The notes under the pieces are model-generated. The model had not been told where the DNA came from. It saw only the letters and a program-made list of their open reading frames with translations, and did not search any database. Source: Dermatophagoides farinae (Eukaryota > Arthropoda > Arachnida > Sarcoptiformes > Pyroglyphidae). Taken from it: DNA of 64,000 nucleotides. The translations under genes were made by a program, and so were the position numbers. The stretch covers positions 3,088,001 to 3,152,000 of the forward strand of contig NC_134681.1 of NCBI RefSeq assembly GCF_024713945.1. Reading direction: 5' to 3'. How positions within the stretch are numbered: position 1 is the stretch's first letter; every line of letters starts with the position of its first letter. Shown in pieces: positions 1 to 11,600 of this stretch.

Positions 1-1
1 A

Positions 2-211
2 CCAGCATTACATTGGCGATTAATTCAATCATTCAATCATTATGATATTTATGATAATGATGCTAATGATGATGATAATGATCGACAATCAATTATCAAT
101 CAACAACAACAACAACAACAACGAAAACAAAATTTTCTATTTGTATTACTCGTTGATCGTATATTATTGATCATATTCCTGATTATATTCTTTATATTTC
201 ATAGATTTTGA
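2..211 (+). CDS. Cys-loop ligand-gated ion channel subunit, C-terminal exon (partial)
   Basis: An open frame of 69 codons runs from the window edge to a TGA at 209-211. It ends in a hydrophobic helix (about residues 44-66) containing V-D-R-I-L-L-I-I-F. This resembles the fourth membrane helix of nicotinic acetylcholine receptor-type subunits, where a conserved Asp-Arg pair starts TM4 and the chain ends soon afterwards. Before it lies an Asp/Asn-rich and Gln7 stretch, as expected for the variable M3-M4 cytoplasmic loop. Such subunits form pentameric transmitter-gated channels in the plasma membrane. The pore, ligand-binding domain and 5' exons lie outside the window, so the subunit type is open; the absence of the anion-channel TM4 pattern favours a cation-type subunit. 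An AATAAA at 261-266 fits the 3' end. The call rests on one short motif. Confidence 0.5.
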   Translation, partial: PALHWRLIQSFNHYDIYDNDANDDDNDRQSIINQQQQQQQRKQNFLFVLLVDRILLIIFLIIFFIFHRF

Positions 212-1953
212 ACGCCCACATACACATTGAACAAAAAATTAGACTATGAAATCACGTACGAATAAAAAGAATTGTGTACGCCATTCAATAATTGCATAAA
301 AATTATTCTTTTCAAGATGCTATTGTGAAAAAGGCTACTGTTTCTCACACCAATGGAAAATATCGTATACGGCCAATTCACAATGGCAAAACGGGTAGAC
401 GCAGATCAATATTTCAAAATAGCGCCTGGTGGTATACATATATGAATTACGGCTATATTAAACCGAAATAACCACTATATATGTACTGGTATAATTTTAA
501 TAAAATACCGGATCGGACCGTACGGATAATTTATTTTCAATCATCATCATCATCATCATCACACACACACACACACACAAATCGTATATTCAGAATGTTC
601 TCTGTTCGATCCATGATGGAACGCAAGCGTTGAAAATGATGAAAATTTTATTTTTTTTATTTTTTCGGTTCACAATTCAAACGAACGTCATTGAATCATT
701 TTTTTCGTTTGGAGTCGACTCGTTGTGATTTTCTATTTCTTTGGTTTGTTTTTATTTATTTTGAAGATATTCACTGATGATCACCCCTATGGGTTTTCTC
801 CTTTTTTCGAATCAAATTATCCTTCATCTATTTTTCTATACAAAAGTTTTCTTTTCTCTTTTTTTCTCCTTGGAAATTTCACTGGATACACTTGAATCGT
901 AATCAAATTACCACTACCATCTCACCACCAACTCGTACTATATAACGATTACAATGGTTGGGTACCCGCTCCATGATTTCCCTGGAACGATGTAGAAGAA
1001 AAAGAAGAGAAGAAATCACCAAAAAGGAGAATGCGCTTATTTGAGCAAACTATTTCTTCTTTTTCATATTCACTTTTTGCTTTTTGGTTTTTTTCCAGTT
1101 CCAAACAAAACCAAAAACGAGTCAAGTGCAAGTGTTATATATTCTTTTTTTTTGCGTTTGTTTTGTTCGATTACCGTTCCTCCGTCCGCGAAAACGTTTT
1201 CATAGCTCACCATCATCATCAATTGATGTTTTTTCGGATTTTTTTCCGATTTTCACACTATTTAAATATATTTACTCTACATATCGATCAGCATTTTGTT
1301 TTGCATGTTTTCTCCTGTTTTGATTTTTGATTCGATTCAATTTTTACAACTAAAAATAAAAACACCCAATAAATAAATGTAGTTGTTTTTTTTTGCTCTT
1401 CAAAAACTGTGTGTGCATGCCTATCGAATTGCAAGCAACAAACAAATTCATCTCCTGGTTTACTCATTCAAACAAAACTAATAATTTAAACTTTAAATTT
1501 AATTCAAAAATAAAAAAAATCAGCCACTGAAACCATTGAACATTATTCATTAATCGTTTCATCATCATTTTGTTTGTGCGTGTCTATGTATGCGAGTGTT
1601 GGATTAATCGATCAATTAACAATCAATGATCATCATCATTGATTTGATTTGAAAATTTTTTTTTTCTTGTTCTCTCTGTGTGTGCGTATGATTTTATTTC
1701 AACAACAATCTCTGCGTGTGTTTTATGTTTTCGCGTATTTTTTGCTGCCAATTTTTGTGTATGGATGTAATTCGATCAATCGATCAATAATCGTCATCAT
1801 CATCCTCATCTTCTGAATATTATTCAAATTTGTTTTTTCATTTGGTAAATACCAATCAATTTTTTCGGGCGTTTTCATTCAAATGAAATAATCTCTTCAT
1901 TTTCACTGTTGTGATTAGCTTATATTATTAACAAATCAATTAATTTAAAAATC
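212..1953. other. Intergenic: 3' UTR of channel gene and upstream region of synaptophysin
   Basis: No convincing gene. The stretch holds an AATAAA at 261-266, a (TCA)n/(CA)n microsatellite near 541-580, T-rich tracts, and presumably the promoter and 5' UTR of the synaptophysin gene. I could not identify a specific promoter element. Short open frames here encode low-complexity Phe/Ser/His-rich peptides and look like chance. Confidence 0.6.
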
Positions 1954-3042
1954 ATGGATCCCCAACTGCAACAACCAACAGGAACGGCAGGTATGATGAA
2001 CGTGCCACCATACAATACACGTGTAATTAAAGAACCACGTGGTATGATTCGCATTATTCAATTGGTGAGTTTTTGAGTTTTTTTGTGTGATTAAAAAATC
2101 TAAAAAAAATTTGCTCAATTCTTTTCAGGTATTTGCTATATTAGCATTTAGCATAACAACATCATTCGATACCGAAACATCATTCACAATATCTTGTTAT
2201 CAAAGTAAAGCGGCAACAAATCAAGTAAGATATCAACGAAAATCAACGTATCAAGTAGAATATCCATTTGATATGAGTCAAACGAAATTGACATATTTAG
2301 AATCCTGTAATGAAAATGGTGATGAAATGAAAGATAAAATGTTTGATATTGACTTTTCATCATCGGCACAATTTTTCGTTGCAACCGGTATTCTTTCATT
2401 TGCATACACAATATGTTGTCTATATGGTTATATTAAATTATGGCATCTTTATGAAAATAATCCATTCTTTCCTGTTGTCGATTTGGTTATAACGGCAATA
2501 TTCACCATATTCTGGTTAGCTGGTGCATCAGCATGGGCTGCTAATGTATCGGATCTTAAACATTATACTGGGCCACGTTATTTAATTGAACAATTACCAC
2601 ATTGTAATCAAACTATACAGGATATTGAATATGATTGTTTCTCTGAATCTCCGGGTAAATGGTCGTCATTATATATTTCATTGGTATGTTTTCATTTTCA
2701 TTTTCATTTTTTATTGATTTATTGCTAATCTATCCAATTGTTAATAATGTTTAGATATTTGGCTTTGCCAATCTATTCATATGGGGAGCATCTATTTGGT
2801 TTGTATTTAAAGAGACACATTTTCATCAACGTACCATGCAACCAATGATGATGGGTAGTGGTGGTGCTGGTGGTGTTCATGGTGGTATGCCACCAATGAT
2901 GAGTGCTGGCGGTGGTGGTGGTAGTATGATGACACAACCGATTGGAACAAATCAACAACAACAAGCCTATCCAAACCTTGGTGATCAAACAACAATTGGA
3001 CAAATACCAACAGGGAATCAATTTAGTACAAGTGGATATTGA
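1954..3042 (+). CDS. Synaptophysin family protein (MARVEL domain, synaptic vesicle)
   Basis: Three exons, 1954-2064, 2129-2683 and 2755-3042, joined in phase 0 at GT-AG borders, give 317 residues. Four membrane spans are visible: about residues 33-53, 115-140, 153-180 and 222-243. They match the four-helix MARVEL domain of synaptophysin. Family landmarks are R-V-I-K-E-P before TM1, the V-F-A-I-L-A-F start of TM1, S-S-S-A-Q-F-F-V before TM2, A-S-A-W-A and S-D-L around TM3, and W-F-V-F-K-E-T after TM4. Paired Cys in both lumenal loops are present. The cytoplasmic tail is Gly/Met/Gln-rich, unlike the Tyr-Gly-Gln repeats of vertebrate synaptophysin but similar in character. The family is an abundant membrane protein of small synaptic vesicles that binds synaptobrevin. 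The start is the first ATG of an intact frame and gives the conserved cytoplasmic N-terminus. Synaptogyrin is less likely because of the R-V-I-K-E-P motif. Confidence 0.9.
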
Positions 3043-5078
3043 TGATAACAATAACAACAGCAAAATAAACGCCAAGCATTTGTGAATCATCGTGACAGAA
3101 AAAAAATGAACAAATCAACGTCTTTTAAAAATTCAAATTCATCTGGATCAACATTGTTATATGATCATCATCATAGTAAAATTTTTCATATTTTTCAGCG
3201 TGTGTTTGTGTGCGTGTGCATGTTTTTTTGTCAGATGTTCATAGAAAATCTTGTGTGTGTGTGTGTGTGTGCGTTCGTGTATTTTCGAAAAAGAATTGTC
3301 AAGAAATTTTATCCTCATCAACGTGAATTCTGCAAGCAATACGTTTACTCAAGAAACAAGCAAAGAATTATTACATTACTATAACCATACACACATTATC
3401 GTTTTTTTCTGGATATTTCATGTGTGTGTGTTCATATCTCACATCATCAATTATACTGGAACGAAAAATTGAAACCAATAATGGCGCCCACTGGTTGTCA
3501 ATGTTGGAAGTTACAATTATCCCAAACAACCCAAACAAACACAAGAAATTGTTGATTGTTGAATTTAATTTATTAAGAAAAATATTAATACTAATACTAA
3601 TACTAATCATTAAGTTTTAACAATAAAATAATGAACTACACACAGGTAAATATCACCAAAAACAAAATCACCGTCACGCCTCTCTTGTTCTTTCTTTTTT
3701 TCCTTCAAATAATAATATCTTGCCTATTTCCATACTTTGTTCACATGAGATTAACACATTCCAGACACTTGAAAATAAGAATTTATTCTAACAAACAAAA
3801 AACAATCTTTTCCATTGCATTTACCTTTACATTGATTCTTTTATCCACAAATTGCATACATATATTACACACAAACCCATTTACATTACTTATGATGATG
3901 AAAACAAAATACAAATTGTAGATGTTTTTACAGTATAAAATTCACACACAACCTTTATTTATTTTTATTCATAATCCATAATTTATTGTTGTCATGTGTG
4001 TGAGTATGTGTTGCATATGTAAATCATCATATGAAACAAAATTATCATATTCAATTTGATTCTGTTGTTGTTTTTTTTGTTTCAAATGAAAATTATTCCT
4101 CTTGTACCTTTTTTTCTTTTCACTATAAACCAATTAGATATATGATATATAATCAAGAAAAACGACTTGACCACATTAATGTCGAAACGGACTACAACCA
4201 CACACATACATACACAAGTTCAAGCGGGTAAAATTAGATGGATTAGCGTGTTTGCTTTTTTTCCTAAAATGATCATGAAAACAACAGCAGCAATTTTGAT
4301 TGATTGATTCAATCAATTAGTAAAATTTCATTTTTGTATCCTTTCGTGTAATTTGTCTAATTTTTACACATTCTGTACATTATGTAATGTGTTGCCACAA
4401 ACAAACAAAATTCAAACAACAACAACAACAACAACAAAATAAAAAAAAATCTTCCCTACATAATCATAATCATTGTAGACATTTATCGTTAATTATTCGT
4501 TATCTATTTATTTATTTATTTATTTATATATCACCATTATATAGAAACTAAATCATAAAATTTGAATGAATGAATAATAAAAAATTTCAATCAATTTTAT
4601 TTGTATGTTGTAAATATCGATTGTATCGCGCGATATATTCGTTCACATCATCTTCATTCAAACATAATTTCAATTTTTTTTTCTGTCTGTTATTTTTTTC
4701 TCTTTCGATACTAACCACATCATCATCATAGCATCATAGCATATATATATAACAGCAACCCAGCATTCCTCATTTGAATTCAGCATTTAACAAAAAATTG
4801 AAATCTAAATTGTATTTAGTCAGTGTTGAAATTATTTCTGAAATTAAAAAAATTTTCAATAAATTTTTTTTGTCTTTTTGTGCTTCCATCCGATTGTTTT
4901 CTTTTCGCTGCATAATACCATACAAAAAGTACGGTAGTGTGTTTCCTATTTCAGTTTTCAGTTTTTATATATATTTAGTAATTAAAAAAACAAATTGTTT
5001 TTGCTGTGAATTTATTCAACAATTCATTCATTCATTCATTCGTCATTCAACAGGCAAACGAAAAAAAAAACACTGACA
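3043..5078. other. Intergenic: synaptophysin 3' UTR and zinc-finger gene upstream region
   Basis: No gene seen. AATAAA occurs at 3064-3069, directly after the synaptophysin stop, with further copies downstream, so the true polyadenylation site is undecided. (TG)n runs lie near 3253-3271 and 3421-3430, a (CAA)n run near 4416-4436, a TTTA tetranucleotide run near 4506-4530, and a TATATATATAA tract near 4741-4752. That tract is about 330 bp before the next start codon and could serve as a TATA-type element. Short frames here are low-complexity. Confidence 0.55.
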
Positions 5079-6136
5079 ATGTGGCCATCACGATTTTTAA
5101 CACGTGAATTTCATCTTATCGATTCATCGGATCAAATTCAACGTGAATATTCATTGGCAGAATTGCGTGAAAAAAGTCCTGGTTATTCAATCAATTGTTT
5201 TATTTGTTCGCGATCGATTGTAATGGACAAAATTACCCATCATTTGATGGATCATTTGGATCAAAAATATCAAATTGAAAAGAAACGATATCAATGTTGT
5301 CATTGTTTGCAAATTTTTCTCAATCGTTATCAGCTCGAATTACATCAACAATCGGTAAGTGAAATGGTCATATCATTTCATTCATTCATTCATTCATTTA
5401 ATTATTCGAACAGATTCGAATGAAAATGTTGTCGGATAAAGATCTGTATCCAAACAACATGGATAAATGTCTACGGGAATTTGATTCGAATCTAACATTG
5501 CGACGAAATTCAAAATTGAATCAGGAACAATTACAATTGCCGTATCGTTGTACGAAATGTCAATTTCGTTCCACCACTCATCGACAATTGATTGAGCATT
5601 TTGATTTGGTAATATTTCAATTGGATGTTTTTTCGCCTTTTTCATTCTTTCGTTCATTGCAGATTCATCAACTTATTGTTTGTCAATTCTGTTTGCACCA
5701 GTTTGATCTTTATCGATGGGCTAACATCAAATTTCCGAATCCTGAACAAATTGAAAATGAAATGGAAAATGTTTTGAAACATTTTAAAAAACATTTAAAT
5801 GTTGATCAAGATTTGGTTAGCTGCGCCAAATGTAAGCAAACATTTTTGCATCAAAATCAACTTGATTATCATTTGCAAGCGGATCATAATCCGTATGAAT
5901 TCAAAGTAAAAGGTATGTGTTTGGGTGAATTTTTGTAATAATTGATGATTTTCATTTTGAATGAAATAGACTTGGACAATATTCGATTCTTTCGCCAAGA
6001 TCAAATGACCGAAGCCGATATTGATGATGCATTGGATGTTATTCGTGAAAATTATCTCGAAAATTCTTGCCTGTTTTATGGTGAAAATCATGGAACAATC
6101 TGTTTGGAAACTGTTCAAAATTGTTCAATCATTTAA
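5079..6136 (+). CDS. C2H2-type zinc-finger protein of unknown function
   Basis: Four exons, 5079-5354, 5414-5608, 5663-5912 and 5970-6136 (phases 0, 0, 1), encode 295 residues. I count four C2H2-like modules plus one half module. C40-x2-C43 pairs with H55-x3-H59. C73-x2-C76 has H89 but no second His. C138-x2-C141-x12-H154-x4-H159 is canonical, and its last His lies just past an intron. C164-x2-C167 is followed by an unusually long spacer before H197-x3-H201. C211-x2-C214-x12-H227-x4-H232 is canonical. The fingers are widely spaced and lack TGEKP-type linkers, so tandem DNA binding is not obvious; RNA or protein binding is equally possible. The C-terminal 55 residues are acidic with no recognised domain. 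AATAAA at 6286-6291 marks the likely 3' end. I do not recognise an orthologue. Confidence 0.75.
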
Positions 6137-6732
6137 CAGAACAGTAAAATATCAAGCAAAAAACAACGAAATATTTTTATTGACAAAATTGTTCTTTTTT
6201 TCGCGACAAAAAAAAAGTTTTCAATCTTTTTTTACTGGTTATTTTCTCAAAATTAATTTTCAAAAAAAAACGATTATTTGGTTTGAATAAATTTTATGAA
6301 ATTTGAGATGTTTAACAACGAATGAAATTTTATTGTGTTCTTGCTATATGATGCAGTGGTAGCAGCATATATTAGTAATGGAAACATCATTTGGATGCGC
6401 AAATCAAGAAATATTGGATAGCGCGTTTTTTTACCGCTCAAACGATATTTGAATTTTTTTTTTTGCTTTTTGTCGAAATCATCGACATATGACGTATGGT
6501 AAGTGGTCTGTTCATCTAAAAAAAAAAATTTAAACTGTGACTGAGTTTTCTACACGTGAACAAAAAAAAATCTATTTAAAAACAAAAGCAAAAAATTGAT
6601 TTTTTCTCATTTCTCATTTTTAAATTATTTCTTCATCTTTTCAATTGTCGTTTGTGTTTGTGTTTGTGTTTGTGTTTGATTTTATTTTCGTTGATTTTTA
6701 TTGACTGTTTTCACTCATTGTTTGATTGAATC
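6137..6732. other. Intergenic: zinc-finger 3' UTR and tubulin promoter region
   Basis: About 600 bp without a gene. It contains the AATAAA at 6286 and a TTTGTG hexanucleotide repeat of about 4.6 units at 6651-6678, some 55 bp upstream of the tubulin start codon. The repeat may fall in the 5' UTR or core promoter. No TATA box was recognised. Confidence 0.5.
6286..6291 (+). terminator. Polyadenylation signal of the zinc-finger gene
   Basis: AATAAA 150 bp after the zinc-finger stop codon. It is the first canonical hexamer downstream on the plus strand. Confidence 0.55.
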
Positions 6733-8223
6733 ATGCCTGAAATAATTAATCTTCAAGTTGGCCAATGTGGTAATCAGATTGGCGTCAAGGTATTCAAATT
6801 GATTGTGTTTTGTTAATTAATTGAATCATGTTTTCTTAATTTGATAGTTTTGGGAAGTGATTACCGATGAACATGCTATTAAATCCGATGGTAGCTGTGA
6901 TAGTGATGGTTATCGTTCACAATTGGATCGTAAAAATGTTTATTTTAATGAAGCATCGAATGGGAAAATATGTTCCACGTTCGATTATGATTGATTTAGA
7001 ACCCGGCACAATGGATGCCGTACGTGCCAGTAGTGTTGGTCAATTATTTCGACCAGATAATTATATATTTGGCGACACCGGTGCTGGTAATAATTGGGCC
7101 AAAGGACATTATACTGAAGGTGCTGAATTTGTTGATGACGTAATGGAAAAGATTCGAAAAGAAGCAGAAATTTGTGATTGCTTACAAGGATTTCAATTTT
7201 CACATTCATTGGGTGGTGGCACTGGTTCCGGTATGGGTACGCTGTTAATGTCGCGTATCGGTGAAGAATTTCCCGATAGAATGCTTGCATCATTTAGTGT
7301 ATTACCATCGAAAAAAGTATCGGACACAATCGTTGAGCCATATAATGCTATATTATCGATTCATGAATTGATTGAAAATACAAATGAAACATTCTGCATT
7401 GATAACGAGGCGCTTTATGATATTTGTAATCGTTCATTGCGTATGAAAACACCGACATATAATGATCTTAATCATCTTATATCAACGACAATGTCCGGAG
7501 TGACGACCTGTTTACGTTTTCCTGGACAATTGAATGCCGATTTACGGAAATTGGCAGTAAATATGGTACCATTTCCACGATTACATTTTTTTATGTCAAG
7601 TATTGCACCACTTACATCAACTGGTTCACAATCATTTCAAGCACTTAATGTGTCTGAATTAACGCGACAATTATTTGATGCCAAAAATTTAATGGCTGCT
7701 TGTGATCCACGTCATGGACGTTATCTTACCGTTGCTGCACTATTTCGTGGCCGTATGTCAATGAAAGAAGTTGATGAACAAATTGTGAACATACAGAATA
7801 CGAATAGTTCACATTTCATTGAATGGATACCAAATAATATTAAAACAGCTGTTTGTGATAAACCACCACGGGGTTTAAAAATGGCTGCAACATTTTTATG
7901 CAATTCTACCTCCATTCAGGAATTGTTTCGCCGTATTTTTGAACAATATCAATGTAAGTGAATGATTAACAACTATTTCGCTTTTAATCTGACGTTTTTT
8001 TTCATTTCATTCCATTTTTGTAGCCATGTTTCGACGAAAAGCATTTCTTCATTGGTATACTGGTGAAGGGATGGACTTGATGCAATTTGATGAAGCCCAT
8101 TCTAATGTTCATGATTTGATCAGTGAATATCAGCAATATCAAGAATCAAAAGCTGATGATGATATCGATGAGGATTATGATAATGATGATAATTTAGAGA
8201 TTATTCAACCCAACTCTAATTGA
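6733..8223 (+). CDS. Divergent beta-tubulin with an apparent +1 frameshift
   Basis: Exons 6733-6789, 6848-7953 and 8024-8223. The first intron falls after codon 19, a position I recall as conserved in animal beta-tubulins. Visible landmarks: Q-C-G-N-Q-I-G, the GTP-binding loop [20 protein letters not shown], the beta-specific stretch [23 protein letters not shown] and E-Y-Q-Q-Y-Q. With one extra base discounted the length is 453 residues, normal for the family. Exon 2 changes frame at 6962-6968: the upstream frame meets a TGA at 6992-6994, while the rest is open in the +1 frame. Beta-tubulin pairs with alpha-tubulin in microtubules. Two oddities: the N-terminus reads M-P-E-I, not the conserved M-R-E-I, and the tail is Asp/Asn-rich and ends I-I-Q-P-N-S-N. 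A tissue-restricted isotype, a young pseudogene, or an assembly error on an ordinary gene are all possible. Confidence 0.88.
6962..6968 (+). other. Apparent 1-nt insertion in the beta-tubulin gene
   Basis: At GGGAAAA the reading frame of residues N-E-A-S-N-G-K switches by +1 to Y-V-P-R-S, exactly where beta-tubulins read on without a gap. No GT-AG intron can be placed here. One surplus base in either homopolymer explains it. Confidence 0.8.
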
Positions 8224-8433
8224 ATCAATCAATCAACAAAATAATTGGAAAATATTCATTTGAATGAGTCAATGTTCTCATGTTCATGCTGTTTATGGCT
8301 TATCATCGAAATTCATTGGAAAACATTGGACATAGCATAAATCAACAAATCAGAACAGAATCGTTATATTTACTTTGTTCATCTTATTTCTTAATTCATA
8401 ATTGTCTCTTTGTCATTTTTGTTCTTTAAAATC

Positions 8434-8439
8434 AATAAA
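8434..8439 (+). terminator. Polyadenylation signal of the beta-tubulin gene
   Basis: AATAAA about 210 bp after the tubulin stop, in an A/T-rich context. Confidence 0.55.
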
Positions 8440-8494
8440 ATCAACTATTTAAACTAACTATTCAATGAACTAGATATTCATAGTAGGAGTAGTA

Positions 8495-8500
8495 TTTATT
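8495..8500 (-). terminator. Polyadenylation signal of the glutamate-receptor gene
   Basis: AATAAA on the minus strand about 135 bp downstream of the receptor stop codon. Confidence 0.5.
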
Positions 8501-8633
8501 CATTTTTGATTTTAATAATTTTTTGCCCTGGTTTTAGTTTGATTCTATGAAAGTGCTGCCCACTGTTAATAGTGAAAAGAAATACTATTCAGCTATTTTG
8601 GACCATTCGATTGAATTGTAATAAAGTGTGACA

Positions 8634-11600
8634 CTAGTAGATGTCCGCAGCATTGTCATAAATGTTATTAGACATCATCAATAATTGTGGATGTTGTTGT
8701 TGTTGTTGATGATGATGATTTGGGCCATTAATACTACCACTGGATGTGATTCCAACACCACCACCGCTACCACTACCAATAGTTGCAGCTGGAGTTTGGC
8801 TTAAACTTTTCATACTTCGACGTTTCAATGATTTTGTCGATTTTTGACATGATAAAACAAATTTAAATTCTTCACAAAGATCTTTTGGAAATGTTGTCTA
8901 TAGAGAGAAAGAGAGAGAGAGAAAAAAACAAAAGACAATAGTTTAAGGATAGAATCGGATCGAATCGAATCAATATTACCGAATCATTTGTCGAAATCCT
9001 GGTTTTAATAACAAATTCACATATCCCAAAGATTAATGCAGCCAATGATCCAACGACGAGTACAACGAAAACACCACCAAGATTTTTCAAGCCCAATTCG
9101 TTTAACGGCGTTGATGGTGCCGCAACACATTGACCACCACCTTTTTGTTTCCACCAACGATCTTTTAGTTGTTGTAATACACCGGTCTCTTGTAGTTTCA
9201 ATATCACTTCAGATAATGATGCACGAATTTTAGCACCTTTTCGTGTGGCTACTCCATATCCTTTTGAATCGAGTAAACCACCAACCTGTGTTAGATTACA
9301 ATAACGTTCAGTAATATATTCAATCGTTGCCGATTCCATAAAGAATGCATATTTTCCATTTTGTTTTTCAACCCTTTCCCGGCCCATTGCATTGCTTGGC
9401 ATCAATACTTCAGGATGTTGTTCCATAAATTCAGCCATTTTTCTATATAATGGAATTTTCGAATTCTAATAACAAAAACAACGAAATGTTTGTTGTATAA
9501 ATTAATCTAAGAAACCAATCATTTCATTAACATACGGCAAAAAATTTATGTGTAGCACCATTTTTTAGACAACCATATTTGATTTTTGTTTGTTGTGCCA
9601 ATTGTTCTACATTTTCAAATGGAAATGGCACTTTTTCCACGGTTAAAAATGCAGCTAAATTGGCTGTGTATGATGAAACGATGATTAAAGTGAAAAAATA
9701 CCAAATGGCCGAAATGATTCGTGTACTCATTGCTCTTGAAGATAAAAAAAAAGATTGAAATTCTTAAATATACAGAATTTTGAATGAACTTACTTGGGCG
9801 CAACATCTGAACCTTGTTGCATCAATGAACCAATAATACACCAGAAACTATTACGCATATTACATTGATTTTCGAGAACAGGCTCATGATGTTTACATGG
9901 ATGTGGATCACACCATTCGTACGGAGTGAAACGTCCAACATAGAAAAATATCAATGATATACTGACAATTGCAGCTAATAAACAAATCCAAACGACCATA
10001 GAAAATGGTGATAAAAATGACCAAAGGGATGTTTCTTTCGTCGTCGGTTTTTTATAAATGATCGATATACCAGTAGACATGAATGGATAGGTAAAATCAA
10101 CAGCTAGTTCACGATTTGAATTAATCGTCAGATCAGCAACGGCAATATCGGCTTCACTACGTATTACTTCACCAATCATACCATTCCATTCATTTGTCGT
10201 GGTATTGATTAATGCACCATATGCACCATCTTTTACAAGATTGATTTCAAAACGAACGTTCAAGGAATTTTCCAATTTCTTTCATCATATCGACCACAAA
10301 TCCTTCATAACGATCATTACCATGTAGTTCTTTTGAACTTTTTGCATTCATAACGAATGGATCATTCAAAACAGTTGTAACACGAATCAATGGCATCTTT
10401 GCCTGACTAGGTAGATGATAATACCAACGTTCAGTTTTATGTACAACGCCATTTTTCCAGAATCCAATTTGTTCGAAATCATTTTCAGTCATTGTGACAA
10501 TATCAAATGTAAGATTCGCGCGGAAATCCGGATTCATCGAAACCAACCCAACCGGTAATACCTTCGGTAGCAACTTGTCGTATATAATTGATTAATGTTG
10601 TACCATATTGCCATGCATCATGATTGGATTGACAATCAATCGATATTGTATCAAATTCATTCAATTCTAATAATGCCGTGGTTAAGATTTCCATTCCATC
10701 GAATATCATGGCCGATATACTCTATAAATTGAATATAGATTTTAGCAAACAGAATCGATGAAAAAACTATTGGACAAACCTTCACATGTCTAGCATTGGG
10801 ATCGATCAGATCTTTACCACCAACGAATCCAAGATTATTTTTCGCTGTTGTCGTCGTCGTTGTGGTCATTGTGACATATTTATTCCAATTTTCCATATTT
10901 GGATGTTGTTCTTGCACAATACGTAATGATGTAATATTTGTGCGCGAATGGCGAAAATCTTCTAAATCTAATGTATGTAGGTCCAGTGATGTGATTAGAT
11001 ATTTATGTTTTTCACTTAAAATACCAACTTGTTGTGCTTGTTTCATTACTTCAATAATATGTTCGGTTTTAACATCTAATACAATGTGTAAAAATTCTGT
11101 TTGTTTCACTTGCCACAATATTTCACGATAAGGTTGATCTGGTTGCAATTGAAATATTCGTACTTCCCAATTTTTATCATGTGCTTGTTTCAAATATTGA
11201 CTAAAATGTATAATACTTTCAGAATCTTCATAAACAATAACGAACATGTGCCAATCAAGCGTTTCGATCAAGTCACCAAATACTTTGGACAATATACTAT
11301 GATGTGGATACATGTTGATCGAAAGATCAGTGCGGGAACCAAAATCCACCAACATCCTGGCTTCAATATGTGGTATTTCGTAATTTTCACAAATTGATTG
11401 TAATTGTTGAGCACCATAAGCATTAAATGGGCCAAATATAGCTACTGGTGATCTTTGTAGCAGTTGACAAACATCACGATAAACAAGAAATGCATTCTCA
11501 ACATCAACAATTTTGATTATTGGTTCAAAACTGCTATTGTTATGTCCTAAGTTTGTCGAAAAACGTTCAATAGCCATATGGAATGCTTGTTGTTCTTCCA

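Larger units (their letters stand above)
8224..8633. other. Convergent intergenic region with two polyadenylation signals
   Basis: Between the tubulin stop (plus) and the glutamate-receptor stop (minus). Plus-strand AATAAA lies at 8434-8439 for tubulin. Minus-strand AATAAA (TTTATT on plus) lies at 8495-8500 for the receptor. The two 3' ends therefore nearly abut. Nothing else is seen. Confidence 0.6.

Noticed and set aside
6345-6440. Possible U6 snRNA-like stretch (CAGCATATATTAGTAATGG... ending in a T run)
   Set aside because: It loosely recalls the U6 5' region, but the ACAGAGA box and the internal stem-loop are absent and spacing is wrong. It lies close to the zinc-finger 3' UTR.
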